Below are positions 30,486 to 41,339 of a stretch of DNA of 55,743 nucleotides, one piece after another; the first letter of the stretch is position 1, and each line of letters opens with the position of its first letter. Under the pieces are notes generated by a model, which did not search any database, had not been told where the DNA came from, and was given only the letters and a program-made list of their open reading frames with translations. Location: assembly GCA_003254885.1 (NCBI GenBank), contig QANT01003689.1, positions 1 to 55,743 on the forward strand, given 5' to 3'. Position numbers and translations under genes: made by a program. Origin of the DNA: Purshia tridentata. Its lineage: Eukaryota; Streptophyta; Magnoliopsida; Rosales; Rosaceae.

Positions 30486-33222
30486 TGTAACACCCCGCAC
30501 CTTTCAAAAGTTGTTTTGAAACGCTTTTTAAAGATTTTCGGGATTTTAGTTGGAAAGTAAAACTTTTTGGACGTTTCTCAAATTTTAAAGTTTGACTTTT
30601 AAACTTGGGGTAAAAAGTTGACTTTTTGTTCGGGCAAGGTTTTCGCGTTGACTTTGGGTTCGTTGGAAAGGTCTCGTCCTCACGAGTTCGTAGACACGTA
30701 GCACGCGTCGAACGGAGCTACGGTTTGAAAGTTACGGACATGTGAAGAGAAGGGCAAGTTGGTAATTTTGGAAAAGTTGGTTTTTAAAAGTGGCACAGAA
30801 CCCCAGAAGGATCAGACCCAATTTTCTCTCTCCTCTCTCCCGAAGATTCCTTCCTTCTCGCGAGTCTTCTCCCAGCCGCGCCTTTCGCCGGCGCGTGGGG
30901 GCGCGTCTGGCGGCGGGCCGGCGTGGTCTTAAGCTTCCCGTGATCGGCTCGCCTCCCTCTTCCTTCCCATGGTGGCGGCTCGCCGTGAAATAGCCCAGAA
31001 AATGGAGATTCAAATCGTGCACAGTCGGCGTCGGCGGCGATCTCGCCGTTTCCGGCGACGACGAGGCCCAGTGACCGCCCAGATCTTCTCCCCTCGTCGA
31101 GCCCAGCTTGTTGGTGGGTTCGATTGCACCGTTGGACCGCCGTGGACGGCGGATTGAGAGTGGGTGTGCCGCCGGCTTCCCGGCCTGATTTCTTCCTTTT
31201 CCGGCCACTTTTGGCCGTCGGCCCAGTTGACCGCTGTTGACCGTTCGTTGACCGTCGCGGGACCCGCTGCGTGTGACGGTTCCAGCGACCGTTCCTTGGT
31301 TTCTGGCCTCGGGCCAACCACCCGAGCTTGTGGGTACGCTCGGCTTGGGAATTAGTATTCCCGATGCCGTTATGCTGCCGGATTTTAGAATCCGTGCAAA
31401 GGAGCCACGAAGGACACGAAGGGCAGTTCAGTCTTTTCGCACGGTCACTGTGAGTGAACCTAGGACTCTTTAATCCTCAGTTTAATTATTTACTTGGTTG
31501 CTTGTGTGTTGTTTGAGTTGGTTGCTGGTACTAGTTAAGAGAGGTACGGAATTAGGAATGGAAATCTCCGAAGATTTAAAGGTTTGATTGAGGACTAAGT
31601 ATGGATTTAGTGGTTTGTTGAGGACCGGTGAGTCCAGGTGGAGAGTTTTGGTTAAGATTGGGATTCCCGGGGGTTTTAAGGGTATGACTTTTTAAGGTGA
31701 TTTAGTATGGATTCTGATTTTGGAAAACCGATTTTAAGAACTCAGTTTATTCTTGGTTAAAGATAAAGGTTTGATTTTACTTATCCGTTTTGATGACGTT
31801 AGTTCTTTAAGAAATGATTTAATATTAAGTTCGAGTTTTGGTTTCGATGGATTTTCTGTTATATTCAAAAAGGCTTTGAAACTGGTTTTCGGTGACTTGA
31901 AAAGAGAAATATTCGTTTTGGATTGGTACGGTTTTCAAAGCACCCAGTTGTTACTCGTTCAGCTTCTCAGGTTATACAGGTCTTTGGGACCCATCACGGC
32001 ACACACATAGGCTTTGGGCCGTGTGTCGGGATGCTTTGCCCTTTGGGGGCGGCCCTGCGTGCACGTACGGCAGTTGTTGGCCCTGCATGTGTATGACAGA
32101 CCCTGGCTCTGCACATGTACGGCAGGATATTGGCCCTGCATGCGTACGGCAGGTCGTAGGCCCTGCGCATGTACGGCAGGATTATTGGCCCTGCATGCGT
32201 ACGGCAGGTTGTGAGCCCTGCGCATGTACGGCAGGCTAGCTGGATGTGGATTGGGTGATGGTTTTACGCATCTTGTCAGTTTACAGTTGTTCTTACGAAT
32301 TACAGATTTCAGTTCATAATTGATATTTTGGAAAGTGACTAGTTTTATTGATTTAACAGAGTTTTCAGTTCTTGTTTTATAATGTGCGACTTTGATCAGC
32401 TTTATTGTTTTCTAAACGAGTTGCAAAATGGATTTCAAACACGGGTTTCTACAAAGAGTTTTCAGTGGATTTTTATAAAATGTTTTAAAGCTGGGGAATC
32501 TCAAAAAGGTAACAGTGAGGTTGAGAAACCTTGGTTTTAAAGGTCTAGATGAGGGTTGCTTACCGGGATGTTGAGTAATAAAGGTAAATTGAGAATTTAA
32601 GGTTATTGGAGAATCTAGTGAGATTCTAAGTCAGGATCTTGTGATGTTATTCGAAGTGATTTCCAGTTAGGGAATCGATTGAGGATAATTGAGGTATTAC
32701 AGATTTGGACAGTGTATTGGATTGGTTCGAGGATTGGTGATCAGGATTAGGGATTATGATTTATAATTTGAGGTTTGACTGTGATTGAGGCTGGAAAAGG
32801 ATTGTGCATTTGATGATTTTACTGATTATTTTAATTGAGTTTATTTTGAGGTTTACAGTAGGTTTCACTCACACGAGCTCTAGTGAGCTTACCGGGTTTG
32901 TGTGTAAACCCGGTGCACCTGTGGTGGGGTGCAGGGTTTTGGTTTTGCAGGTTGANCGGTTTTGCAGGTTGAGCAAACTGAGGAGGCAGTGAAGAGAAGA
33001 CGAGGCAGTGGGACCATCAGTGCTTCAGAAACTTGTTTTACCGTTTGATTTTTATTTAAAAGATTTTACAGCTTGATTTTATAAATGTGCTTTTGAAATT
33101 ACAGTTGTTTTCAGTAAACTATTTATTATTCCTGGCTCACAGTTTTAGTGAAAAAGGGCCCACAGGGAACAGATGTCAGTTTTCAGCAGGTTAGGCACGT
33201 GCCCGAGGGTCGGGGCGTGTCA
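30486..33222 (+). repeat. LTR4 (2737 bp), both intron-like segments absent
   Basis: The left border is the polypurine tract, so it is a 3' LTR; the right flank is TAAAC. The junctions 31226/31227 and 31333/31334 lack both GT...AG segments. It carries the GTACGGCAGG minisatellite (32045-32240). The N at 32956 lies between two copies of ggttttgcaggttga. Confidence 0.85.
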
Positions 33223-33721
33223 TAAACCCCATTGGAATAATAAATCCATCTGCTTTCTTTCAAATTTTTTTCTTTTGTTAAAGTTACCCCACCCATTCTC
33301 GCCCCACTTCCATCTATCTCCCTCTCAAAAACCCCATCAATCATCATCATCATCATCCCCCACAGCTCTCTTGAAAACCCCAAAAGAAGCAGCTGCCAAA
33401 TGACGTCGTCGCAAGTCCTGCCTCCACATCGAGCTCCCTTTCTCTTCTCTCCTCTCTCTCCTCTCCTCCCCTCCTCCCTCCTCCCTCCACCACACCCAAC
33501 GACAACCACAATAACAACAGACCCCATCAATCATCAGCATCACCAACAAACCCCATCAAAATAATAAACCCATCTGCTTTCTTTCAAATTTTTTATCCTC
33601 CCTCCACCACACCCAACGACAACCACACCAACAACAGACCCCATCAATCATCAGCATCACCAACAAACCCCATCGGAATAATAAACCCATTTGCTTTCTT
33701 TCAAATTTTTTTCTTTTGTTA
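33223..33721. repeat. duplicated CT/CCA-rich sequence
   Basis: A ~42-bp unit with aataataaa, then ccatctgctttctttcaaat, occurs at about 33231, 33560 and 33676. The text accccatcaatcatcagcatc occurs at about 33521 and 33637. The intervening DNA is pyrimidine-rich. Open frames on the minus strand repeat the same peptide and are products of the repeats, not genes. Confidence 0.6.
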
Positions 33722-34139
33722 AAATGCACCATTGGTATGCTCAAGTGGAAATGACATATTTGCCCTAAAAAAAACCCATGTACATAGCACATAATGTAAA
33801 TTGATGGCAATTCGTCTAAAATAGACGGAACGGACTAATTTGGGCTACATTAATTAATAACTAGACCAACTTGGTACAAAAAAAAGATCATGGACCAATT
33901 TGGGAAAATAGATAAAATTTCTGGACTAATGGTGGTATGCTCAAGTGGAAATGACATATTTGCCCTAAAAAAAACCCATGTACATAGCACATAATGTAAA
34001 TTGATGGCAATTCGTCTAAAATAGACGGAACGGACTAATTTGGGCTACATTAATTAATAACTAGACCAACTTGGTACAAAAAAAAGATCATGGACCAATT
34101 TGGGAAAATAGATAAAATTTCTGGACTAATGGTGCATTT
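33722..34139. mobile_element. MITE-like element with an internal 200-bp tandem duplication
   Basis: The ends aaatgcaccatt (33722) and aatggtgcattt (to about 34139) are inverted repeats. Inside, 33733-33932 and 33933-34132 are two copies of a 200-bp block that read identically throughout, including tctaaaatagacggaacgg and gatcatggaccaatttggg. No coding capacity is seen. Confidence 0.6.
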
Positions 34140-34952
34140 ATCTCTATTGTAAAATACTATATTTTTAATTATTTTAGGGAATATTGCGTAAAATGATAAA
34201 ACCTTTAGACTGAAAGAGAGGATACAAGAAAAAAACATCTCGGTGGCATGACTGTAATTTCAGATGCAAGATGAGTTTCTGCAATCTAGCTATTTGGCAT
34301 TGCAAGTCGACCGGCCACAATATACAAAAGCAAGTACAGGGACTATAATCACGTACTAGTTTTAAATATTTAATCAAGAATTCCTTGACCAGCTTTTTTT
34401 AAAGGACCTATATTTATATATTTCAACACATGTTGTTTTAAAATAGAAGGAAGCCGAAGTAGTCCCTCTAGTTAAATAAATAAAACACCCTCTGAATTAA
34501 AAGATCACTAGCACGAGGAGCATATTTAGTCACCTGTGCTTGTGATATTAAATTAATTCAGTTTAAAGTTTCTACCTAGTCATGGGATTCAAGTTGTACT
34601 TTAGTGAGCATATATATATATATATAGATGCTGTTTAGTTCATGCAACTTTTGTTTAATTGTCACATGCATATATCTTATATTTGTGTCAATATATAATA
34701 TATTGCGCAATGTATCAAAAAAATATGATTGTATTTAAATTATAGTATCATATATATACGCACCGTCAAAGAATACTTCTCTTAATTGTTATTTATTTAT
34801 TTTTCATTTTTTATGGGGACTTAATTATTTTATTTTAAAATCTGTTGGCTGGTTTAATATGACTGTAGGAATTGACTAGAGGATACAGTTGGAAAACGAT
34901 GAATGTTCGTTACAAATCTCATACCAACATGCTTAGACCACGACCTGCTTCA
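34140..34952. other. AT-rich upstream region of the laccase gene
   Basis: No gene is seen. It includes a short (TA)n run near 34608-34625. It would contain the distal promoter of the laccase; no specific element can be named with confidence. Confidence 0.4.
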
Positions 34953-35026
34953 TTATAAGTTCGACAAAAACAGCAGCTAGCTAGCTGAAGAGTTAAGAGT
35001 GTACTGAAGCTCAGAAGAAGTACAAA
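34953..35026 (+). promoter_or_regulatory. laccase TATA-like box and 5' UTR
   Basis: TTATAAG at 34953-34959 lies 70 bp before the ATG at 35027, a normal plant distance allowing a leader of about 40 bp. The leader contains gctagctagctg. Confidence 0.4.
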
Positions 35027-38000
35027 ATGATATCCCCAAAAAATTGTCCAATCACAATACGCATTCTAGCATTTTCTTTTCTTATTCTGCAGTTTTTCTC
35101 TCTGGTTCAAGCCGATGTGCATTACTATGATTTTGTGGTAATTAAGCTTTACTAATTCCCAGTACTTTTTTTCTTTCTGGGTTAAATCTCTTATATATAT
35201 TCCAAATTTTCAGCAATAATTTTAATTATTAATTTGTACGCTGGTGTTGGTGTTTTAATTAGTTAAGGGAGAAGAACTTCACAAGGCTGTGTGAGACAAA
35301 GAGCATGTTGGTTGTAAACGGCAGTTTTCCAGGCCCAGAGATACGAATTCACAAAGGAGATACAGTTTATGTTAATGTCCACAACCAGGGATATTATGGT
35401 CTCACTATTCATTGGTAATTAAGTTAATTTCCTCCATCTTAATTTCTTTGTGGTGCATATATAAATATTGCAGTACTCTCCAAACATTGTAGCTATAGAT
35501 CTCTAACTTATAAAATCAACTGCATGTCAATCACCAAACATTCAAACAATATCTGTCATCAAATCAGTATATATTCCCTTTCATAATCCATCATCATAAC
35601 ATGCTAAGTACGTTGTATAACAAGGTAATAAATTGTATAAGAATTAAGAGAACGTACGTTTCCCTTATAATAGTGATATATATATGTGGAGAACTATTTC
35701 ATAATGGATGTTATATAAGGGCATTTTAGCAATCAAATTCATTTTTATTCTGACTCCTACTAGTTAGTAATCATGTTTATGTAAATCAGCTTTATTTTCA
35801 TTTTCATTCCTGACAATTAATAAACACGTTAATGAGAATGCTTAATTTCGATTCATATTCACTATGATTTATGTTTACTCCGATTCCTTCTCACTGTGAT
35901 TCATATTCACTCTGATTCATACTCACTCCGATTCATGTTCACTCTGATTCTCGTTTAATAAACATGCCCTGATCTAGAATTTGATTCGGAAGGGTGATAT
36001 TCGATCATAAGCATAAATTAATGAATGCTGATGAAGAACATGATGATGCATGGTACAGGCATGGGATAAAGCAACGCAGAAATCCATGGTTTGATGGTCC
36101 TGAATATATCACACAATGTCCAATCGCACCTGGGACTAATTTCACCTACCAAGTCCTTTTTTCAGATGAGGAAGGGACTTTCTGGTGGCATGCTCATAGT
36201 GATTGGACACGATCCAGTGTTCATGGTGCCATCGTCGTCTTGCCTGCTGTTGGAACCACATTTCCATTTCCTCAGCCTCATGAAGATGAAACCATTGTAA
36301 TAGGTATGCAAAATTATTCATTATTTCCACAATTATCATAAACCATCCATGGTTAACTAAAAAGCTTGAGATAAAAAAATTTATCATATTTGAGTAAAAT
36401 TGTAAACAACTAATTTTTTAATAAAATTGAGTCATAGGAGTTCCAACCTAGCTCTGGGCCTGGGGTACACTAGCATGTGATTCAATTTCAAGTTCTCAAT
36501 ATCAATTTTGAATTTAAAATATTAATTGATGTTAAAATATTTGATGTGATAATCTTTAATTAGATAGATTATGGAAATGGTGATTTTTAAAATTAAATTG
36601 CTTACGTGTAAGTAATATTCCCGTATGTCATATCACTTAGGAAAATAACTTTTTCCTGAATTAAAAAAATTTCCTTGTGAATTTTAAAACACGCTATCTC
36701 TATTTTAAAACTGTTTTTTCAAAGAAACTTTTTTTTTGGCCTAAGAAACTTTAAGTCCAATTATCTTATTTTAGTCACAAACGACATTTTCAGATTCATT
36801 TGTGCCGACATGCATGACCTAACAAAAAGTGGGCTGGCCCAGCTTATCTTGCTAACTCTTAATTGGGTCTTGTCCAGCGTTAAATGCATAAACGAAAAAG
36901 CAAGTTCGGGGTATCGTTTGGGCCAATGCTAACTCATCCCATATGACAACACAAAACATTGTACATTAATATCTAAATCTCTTATTTTTCTCTTGTTTTT
37001 CGGACCAAGTCCTTTAAACAAAGAATTCATTATGGTACATTTATTCAGAAAAATCATATTGGAGGTTTTATTGATTTCATTGCAGCATCCTGGTACAAGG
37101 GAGATGTGCACAAACTGGTTGATATAGCTATGGAGGTTGGTGGCGACTTACCACATTCAGATGCTTACACCATAAATGGCCAACCAGGGGATCTTGTTCC
37201 ATGCTCCAATGGTATGTTCATATATACACAATCCCTAATGCAACTGGGACTCATCTATATAAATGGGTTCTATTTTTATTGAGCTGAGATGCAATATATA
37301 CGTACTAATGTGGTTTTAAAAATATATAGTACTACATCATACATGCATCTAACTTTAGTCATCATATATATAGAACTATAAAAGGGGTTTTCATTAAGGG
37401 ATTCTTAGTTTAAATAAGTAGAATTGGGATTCCCTTTCCATTATAATTTAATATACGATTATTGGTGCTATCTATTTTTAAGTCTAAAAAAAAATTAAAC
37501 AAGTCAGAGACCATTTACCATTTGATTAAGTGACAACAATTTCCGTATTTATTAGAAATATTGTATTATTCTATTTATCTTATTACAATTAAATCTTTTA
37601 ATGGTATTCGGTTTGTCTAATTTTTTGCGAAGAAGATTTCTAAATAAAAGGCGGAAGGGTCTCATAATCAAACTACATGCAATATGGGCTATACCCCCAC
37701 AAGTCTTTTAAATAAGCTTATTTAATGATTCCACAGCTTTATTAGCTAGTAACATTTATTTTATTGCAGGAACGTACCGTCGTAAGGTGGAGTACGGCAA
37801 GACGTATCTTCTTCGCATAATAAATGCAAACTTGAATGCAGAACTGTTCTTCGCTGTTGCTCAACACAACCTCACCGTGGTACTATTTTTATTGAGCTGA
37901 GATGCAATATATACGTATACATATACGTACTATATAATGTGGTTTTAAAAAATATATAGTAAGATTTATTAGTAAACATTTATATTAGTAAATGCAAGAG

Positions 38001-39830
38001 GTCTCTTAAATAAACTTATTTAATGATTCCACAGCTTTATTAGTAACATTTATATTATTGCAGGAACATACCGTCGTAAGGTGGAATACGGCAAGACGTA
38101 TCTTCTTCGCATAATAAATGCAAACTTGAATGCAGAACTATTCTTCGCTGTTGCTCAACACAACCTCACCGTGGTTGCAGTCGATGGAGCTTACATAAAG
38201 CCCATAAACACAGCTTATATAATGACAAGCCCTGGACAAACAATGGACGTCTTGCTCAAAGCAAACCAATCTGGTGGTCAATACTACATGGCTGCTAGAC
38301 AGTACTCAAGCGAGGACGATGAAGTCGTTGACTTTGACCACGCCAATGTCACTGCAATACTTGAATACACAGGCACCAATAGTAGCTATCCAACAGAACC
38401 TCCATTGTTTCCTAGTACGCTTCCTTTTTACTTGGACTTTGCAGCAGCTTTAAACTTCACGTACCAAATTAGAAGCTTGGCCAACTCGGAGCACCCTACT
38501 CGTGTTCCATTAAATGTGACAACCAGAATGTATATAACGGTTTCCATGAATTTGATTTACTGTGTAAATTCGACGTGTGAGGCGGCGACCGGAGTGAAAC
38601 TGGGTTCGAGCATGAATAATGTTAGCTGGATCAACCCTGGTCTTGATGTTTTGCAAGCCTATTACAGGTAATCTTTATCTCCCTTTGTATTGACAATTTG
38701 TATGATCATAATAAGCCAGTCCTGCATGTCATGGTGGTTCCAATCTCTTACGTGAGTTTCACCACTATTAGTCAAATAATCATAAAACATAGTCGGTTGA
38801 GATAATACAAACAATTTTAAAAGTTTTTTTTTTTTTCTCTCTTTCTTCTACCCCTCTTATGCCGCATATAAATGGAGGCCGATGACCTTGTCAACCTTCA
38901 TTTATATTCGGCAGAGAAGGAGACAACAAGAGAGAGGGAAGGAAAGAGGGAGAGCGAGGGAGGGAGAGATTAGGATTTGGATTCTAACATTACTAATATT
39001 ACAATTTGGATGCAGGAACATAAGTGGATTTTATTGGACAGATTTCCCAGACCATCCGCCTTCTACTTATAATTTCACAGGGGAAACTTTTCCTGTAGAA
39101 GATGAGTTAACAGTCCAAGCCACAAAGGTGAAGGTGCTGAATTATAACGAATCAGTTGAGATTGTGTTTCAAGGGACTAATGTGTTAAAAGGCTCGGTGA
39201 ACCATCCAATGCATATGCATGGATATAGCTTTTATGTGGTGGGCTATGGCTTTGGGAACTATGACAATGAAACTGACCCCAAAGGGTTTAATTTGGTTGA
39301 CCCTCCTGAATTCAATACTTTTGGAGTTCCAAAGAATGGATGGGTAGCAATCAGATTTGTAGCAAATAATCCTGGTATGTCTTCCTCCTCATTTTCATAT
39401 AAGGCAAACATGTATTAGAAAGCTAAAATAATATTTGAATGTAACAAGTGTGATGAGGGTTAGGATTAGGTTAGATACAATGTTCGATTCCCTTTAATAT
39501 AACAGAAAAAAAAAATGATAACATAACTAACATGTAAAGAGATATTTTGAAAGAATAGGTATATATAACCATTACATACTTGTTTTTCCTATAATGATCA
39601 TAGGTGTAGGAGACTAATATCAATGTTTTTTCCTTGTAGGCGTATGGTTTTGGCATTGCCATTTGGAGAGGCACTTAAGTTGGGGTATGGACACTACTTT
39701 TATAGTGAGGAATGGAGGCACTCCTGAGACTAGTATTCGCAAACCCCCAGCCTACATGCCTCCATGTGATGTTCCACTTAAATCTCGTACCCAAAATTCT
39801 GGTGCATTTATGAGAAAGAAAATGGAGTAG
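35027..39830 (+). CDS. laccase (p-diphenol:oxygen oxidoreductase), seven exons
   Basis: Exons 35027-35137, 35263-35414, 36059-36303, 37086-37211, 38064-38667, 39016-39374 and 39640-39830 all join at GT-AG sites with consistent phases and give 595 residues, near the usual laccase size. Residues 1-30 form a hydrophobic signal peptide ([17 protein letters not shown]), so the enzyme should be secreted to the wall. The copper ligands are all visible: [30 protein letters not shown] and [15 protein letters not shown]. The axial position after the T1 Cys is Met. Laccases oxidise phenolics such as monolignols and flavonoids with O2. The sequence looks closest to the LAC14/LAC15 group, from memory. Many N-glycosylation sites (NFT, NVT, NSS) are present. 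Exon 5 is preceded by a partial duplicate of itself. Confidence 0.9.
35800..35970. repeat. degenerate 'attcatattcactctg' repeats in laccase intron 2
   Basis: A run of six to seven imperfect copies of a ~16-bp unit (tcactctgattcatattcac and variants) lies in the intron. It reads as a short decayed tandem repeat. Confidence 0.5.
37267..38175 (+). repeat. imperfect tandem duplication across laccase intron 4 and exon 5
   Basis: Unit 1 is about 37267-37880 and unit 2 is about 37881-38175. Both start with ctatttttattgagctgag and both end within exon 5, after sharing aataaacttatttaatgatt-like text and the acceptor. Unit 2 lacks about 300 bp of intron. Few substitutions suggest a fairly recent event. 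Confidence 0.75.
37770..37880 (+). pseudogene. duplicated, truncated copy of laccase exon 5
   Basis: After a good acceptor (ttattgcag) the sequence repeats the first 111 bp of exon 5 ([16 protein letters not shown] through AQHNLTV) with about three base differences from 38064-38174. It then passes into intron-like tactatttttattgagctg, a copy of intron sequence also found near 37269. Reading through gives a stop within a few codons. A weak donor (GTG|GTACTA) could end it, but the phase would not fit the next exon. If spliced in, it would introduce a premature stop. Confidence 0.8.
39440..39515 (+). mobile_element. SINE-like 3' end in laccase intron 6
   Basis: The sequence gggttaggattaggttagat, then atgttcgattccctttaat and an A run, resembles the SINE 3' half at 20948-21010, including the B-box-like ttcgattcc. 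No A-box part is seen, so it is truncated. Confidence 0.5.
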
Positions 39831-39859
39831 ATATAATCCTATCAAAGGGATTTTACATA

Positions 39860-40340
39860 TAGCCTATATAGATTAAAAAATTGGTGTATTGTATATAGAT
39901 TTTAAAAGATTTTTGTAGAGTTTAAAAGTAATGTGGTATTCAATTAAGAGTTTTTTAAACTTTAAAAAAGTCCACAAAAATCTATGTGCATGTATTCAAA
40001 TAAGAAATATAAGGAGTCTATATGAGTTATGTGATATTCAATAAAGACTTTTAAAGATTTTTAAAAAGTCCATAAAAATCTATGTGTATTCAAAAAGTCA
40101 TTGACTTTTACGGAATTCAATTAATATATAATTAATGATGGATTCTTAAAGACATTAAAAGACTTTTATGTGTATTTTAAAGTCATTATAAATTCGACCT
40201 CTTCCTTGCAGATTTCTAAAAATTTCTATAGACTGTGTATAACTATATAAAACTCTGTGAAAATCTATAAATTCTGCAAAAACTGTGTCTTAAAAAAAGT
40301 GTATAAAAGTCTTTATAAATCTATGTACACTACAACCTCG
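39860..40340. mobile_element. decayed Harbinger-type MITE-like sequence
   Basis: Repeated phrases such as gtattcaattaagag, aaaaagtccataaaaatcta and tgtgtattcaaaaagtc recall the subterminal repeats of the PIF/Harbinger element at 5428-5600. Clear terminal repeats are not visible. The origin is inferred. Confidence 0.4.
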
Positions 40341-41110
40341 TTAGATTGTTTTTAGATGGGAAATTTCATTAAATAGGCTATATTTTAATCGCTCTCCTAC
40401 TTTTTTGACCATCCTTTCCAGTTTTTACTTTTAATTTTGACTCTTTAGACACTTTTGAATTAAAAAAACTCTTTATGTCGACACTCTGTCGATTAAAAAA
40501 TTAAATTTAACAAAAATGAAAAAAGTAGAAAATTATGAATATGATTAAAATAGCTAGCACCATTTGTCGATTATATATGTCAGTTATTTGTCAACTACGT
40601 GTCGATATTATTTGTTGACCATTTGTTGATCGTGTGTCGATCTTTTGTTGCAAACTCTTAAATTTCAAATACGAAATAACAAATCCCAAGATTTCATATC
40701 TGGGTTTTGATTTGTTGCTAGAGATGGATGATTGCAGGAAATTTTATCTCTGTAATTCTATACATAAAATTTTATCTCTGCAATCCTATGCATCAAATTT
40801 TATCTCTACATTTTCAGATCTGGATTTTGATTTGCAATCCTCGCCACAAGCCCAAATAGATCTGGGTTCAAACCACACTCCACTAATCATGCCTTCTTCT
40901 AGCATATAATTAAATAAGACTTATCATAATTTGCACTAATATTTGCAATTAAATACTTCTCTGTGCGTGGATCACTAATCATGACGAATCAATTTGCAAA
41001 TCAATTACGTACTACCTTTGTTCATAATTTGAGTAAGATTTACAACACAAATGAACAAAAATCAATTACTCTTTGGCTGTGTTCTTTTTTCTAGCCTTCT
41101 CGATTGTGTT
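40341..41110. other. AT-rich intergenic DNA
   Basis: No gene is seen. Short repeated phrases (tttgtcgatt, tttgttgatcg, tgtgtcgat) occur near 40555-40650 and tttatctctgcaat near 40743-40790, all degenerate. Confidence 0.4.
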
Positions 41111-41118
41111 CATAATTG

Positions 41119-41338
41119 ATTTGAATTGCTCTCATCCCACATTAAAAATGTGAGAGTGCCTTGCTAGTGGCTTATAAGGGTTTGGGCTACTCCTATTGCC
41201 AATTGATTTTGGGATGGATGCCTAGATTTTTTCATGAATCCCACATTGAAAATGTGAAAGCCTTACTAATGACTTATAAGGGTTTAAGCAACTCTCTTAT
41301 TGCCAATTTGTTTTGAGATGGATGCCTAGATTTCTTCA
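41119..41338 (+). mobile_element. two tandem TRIM LTRs
   Basis: Two ~105-115-bp copies follow each other directly: about 41119-41234 and 41235-41338. Both run from cccacatt.aaaatgtg through gacttataagggtttgg-like text to gatggatgcctagatt...ttca. They belong to the same family as the LTRs of the TRIM at 49205-49538 (opposite strand). No internal region or primer site lies between them, so this looks like a TRIM with its interior deleted. Confidence 0.6.
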
Positions 41339-41339
41339 A

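Larger units (their letters stand above)
17890..33222 (+). mobile_element. cluster of Tekay/Del-like non-autonomous LTR elements
   Basis: Four related LTRs (17890-20942, 22270-25339, 26523-29505, 30486-33222) share the start TGTAACACCCCGCAC and the end GGGTCGGGGCGTGTCA. Between them are internal regions of about 0.9-1.1 kb that begin with a tRNA-iMet primer site (25343) and end with ttcgaggacgaaattc plus a purine tract AAGGGGGGTAGAT. The text before the tract matches the pol end and polypurine tract seen in Tekay/Del chromoviruses, but no gag, protease, reverse transcriptase or integrase was found. These are therefore long-LTR, short-body, non-autonomous derivatives. Five single-N joins lie inside the cluster. 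Confidence 0.8.

Noticed and set aside
26713..31321. Long antisense and sense open frames of 100-200 codons in the GC-rich part of the Tekay-like LTRs
   Set aside because: Stops are rare there because of high GC. The proteins are Arg/Pro/Ala-rich without domain motifs and differ between copies by frameshifts, so they are unlikely to be genes.
33183..33810. Minus-strand frames with a repeated Cys/Trp-rich peptide (MIDGVCC...WVWW)
   Set aside because: The peptide repeats because the DNA is duplicated; there is no conserved family and the frames run into the LTR.
38882..39015. Alternative laccase start upstream of exon 6
   Set aside because: This frame is intron sequence; the acceptor at 39015/39016 and the phase of exon 5 fit the seven-exon model exactly.
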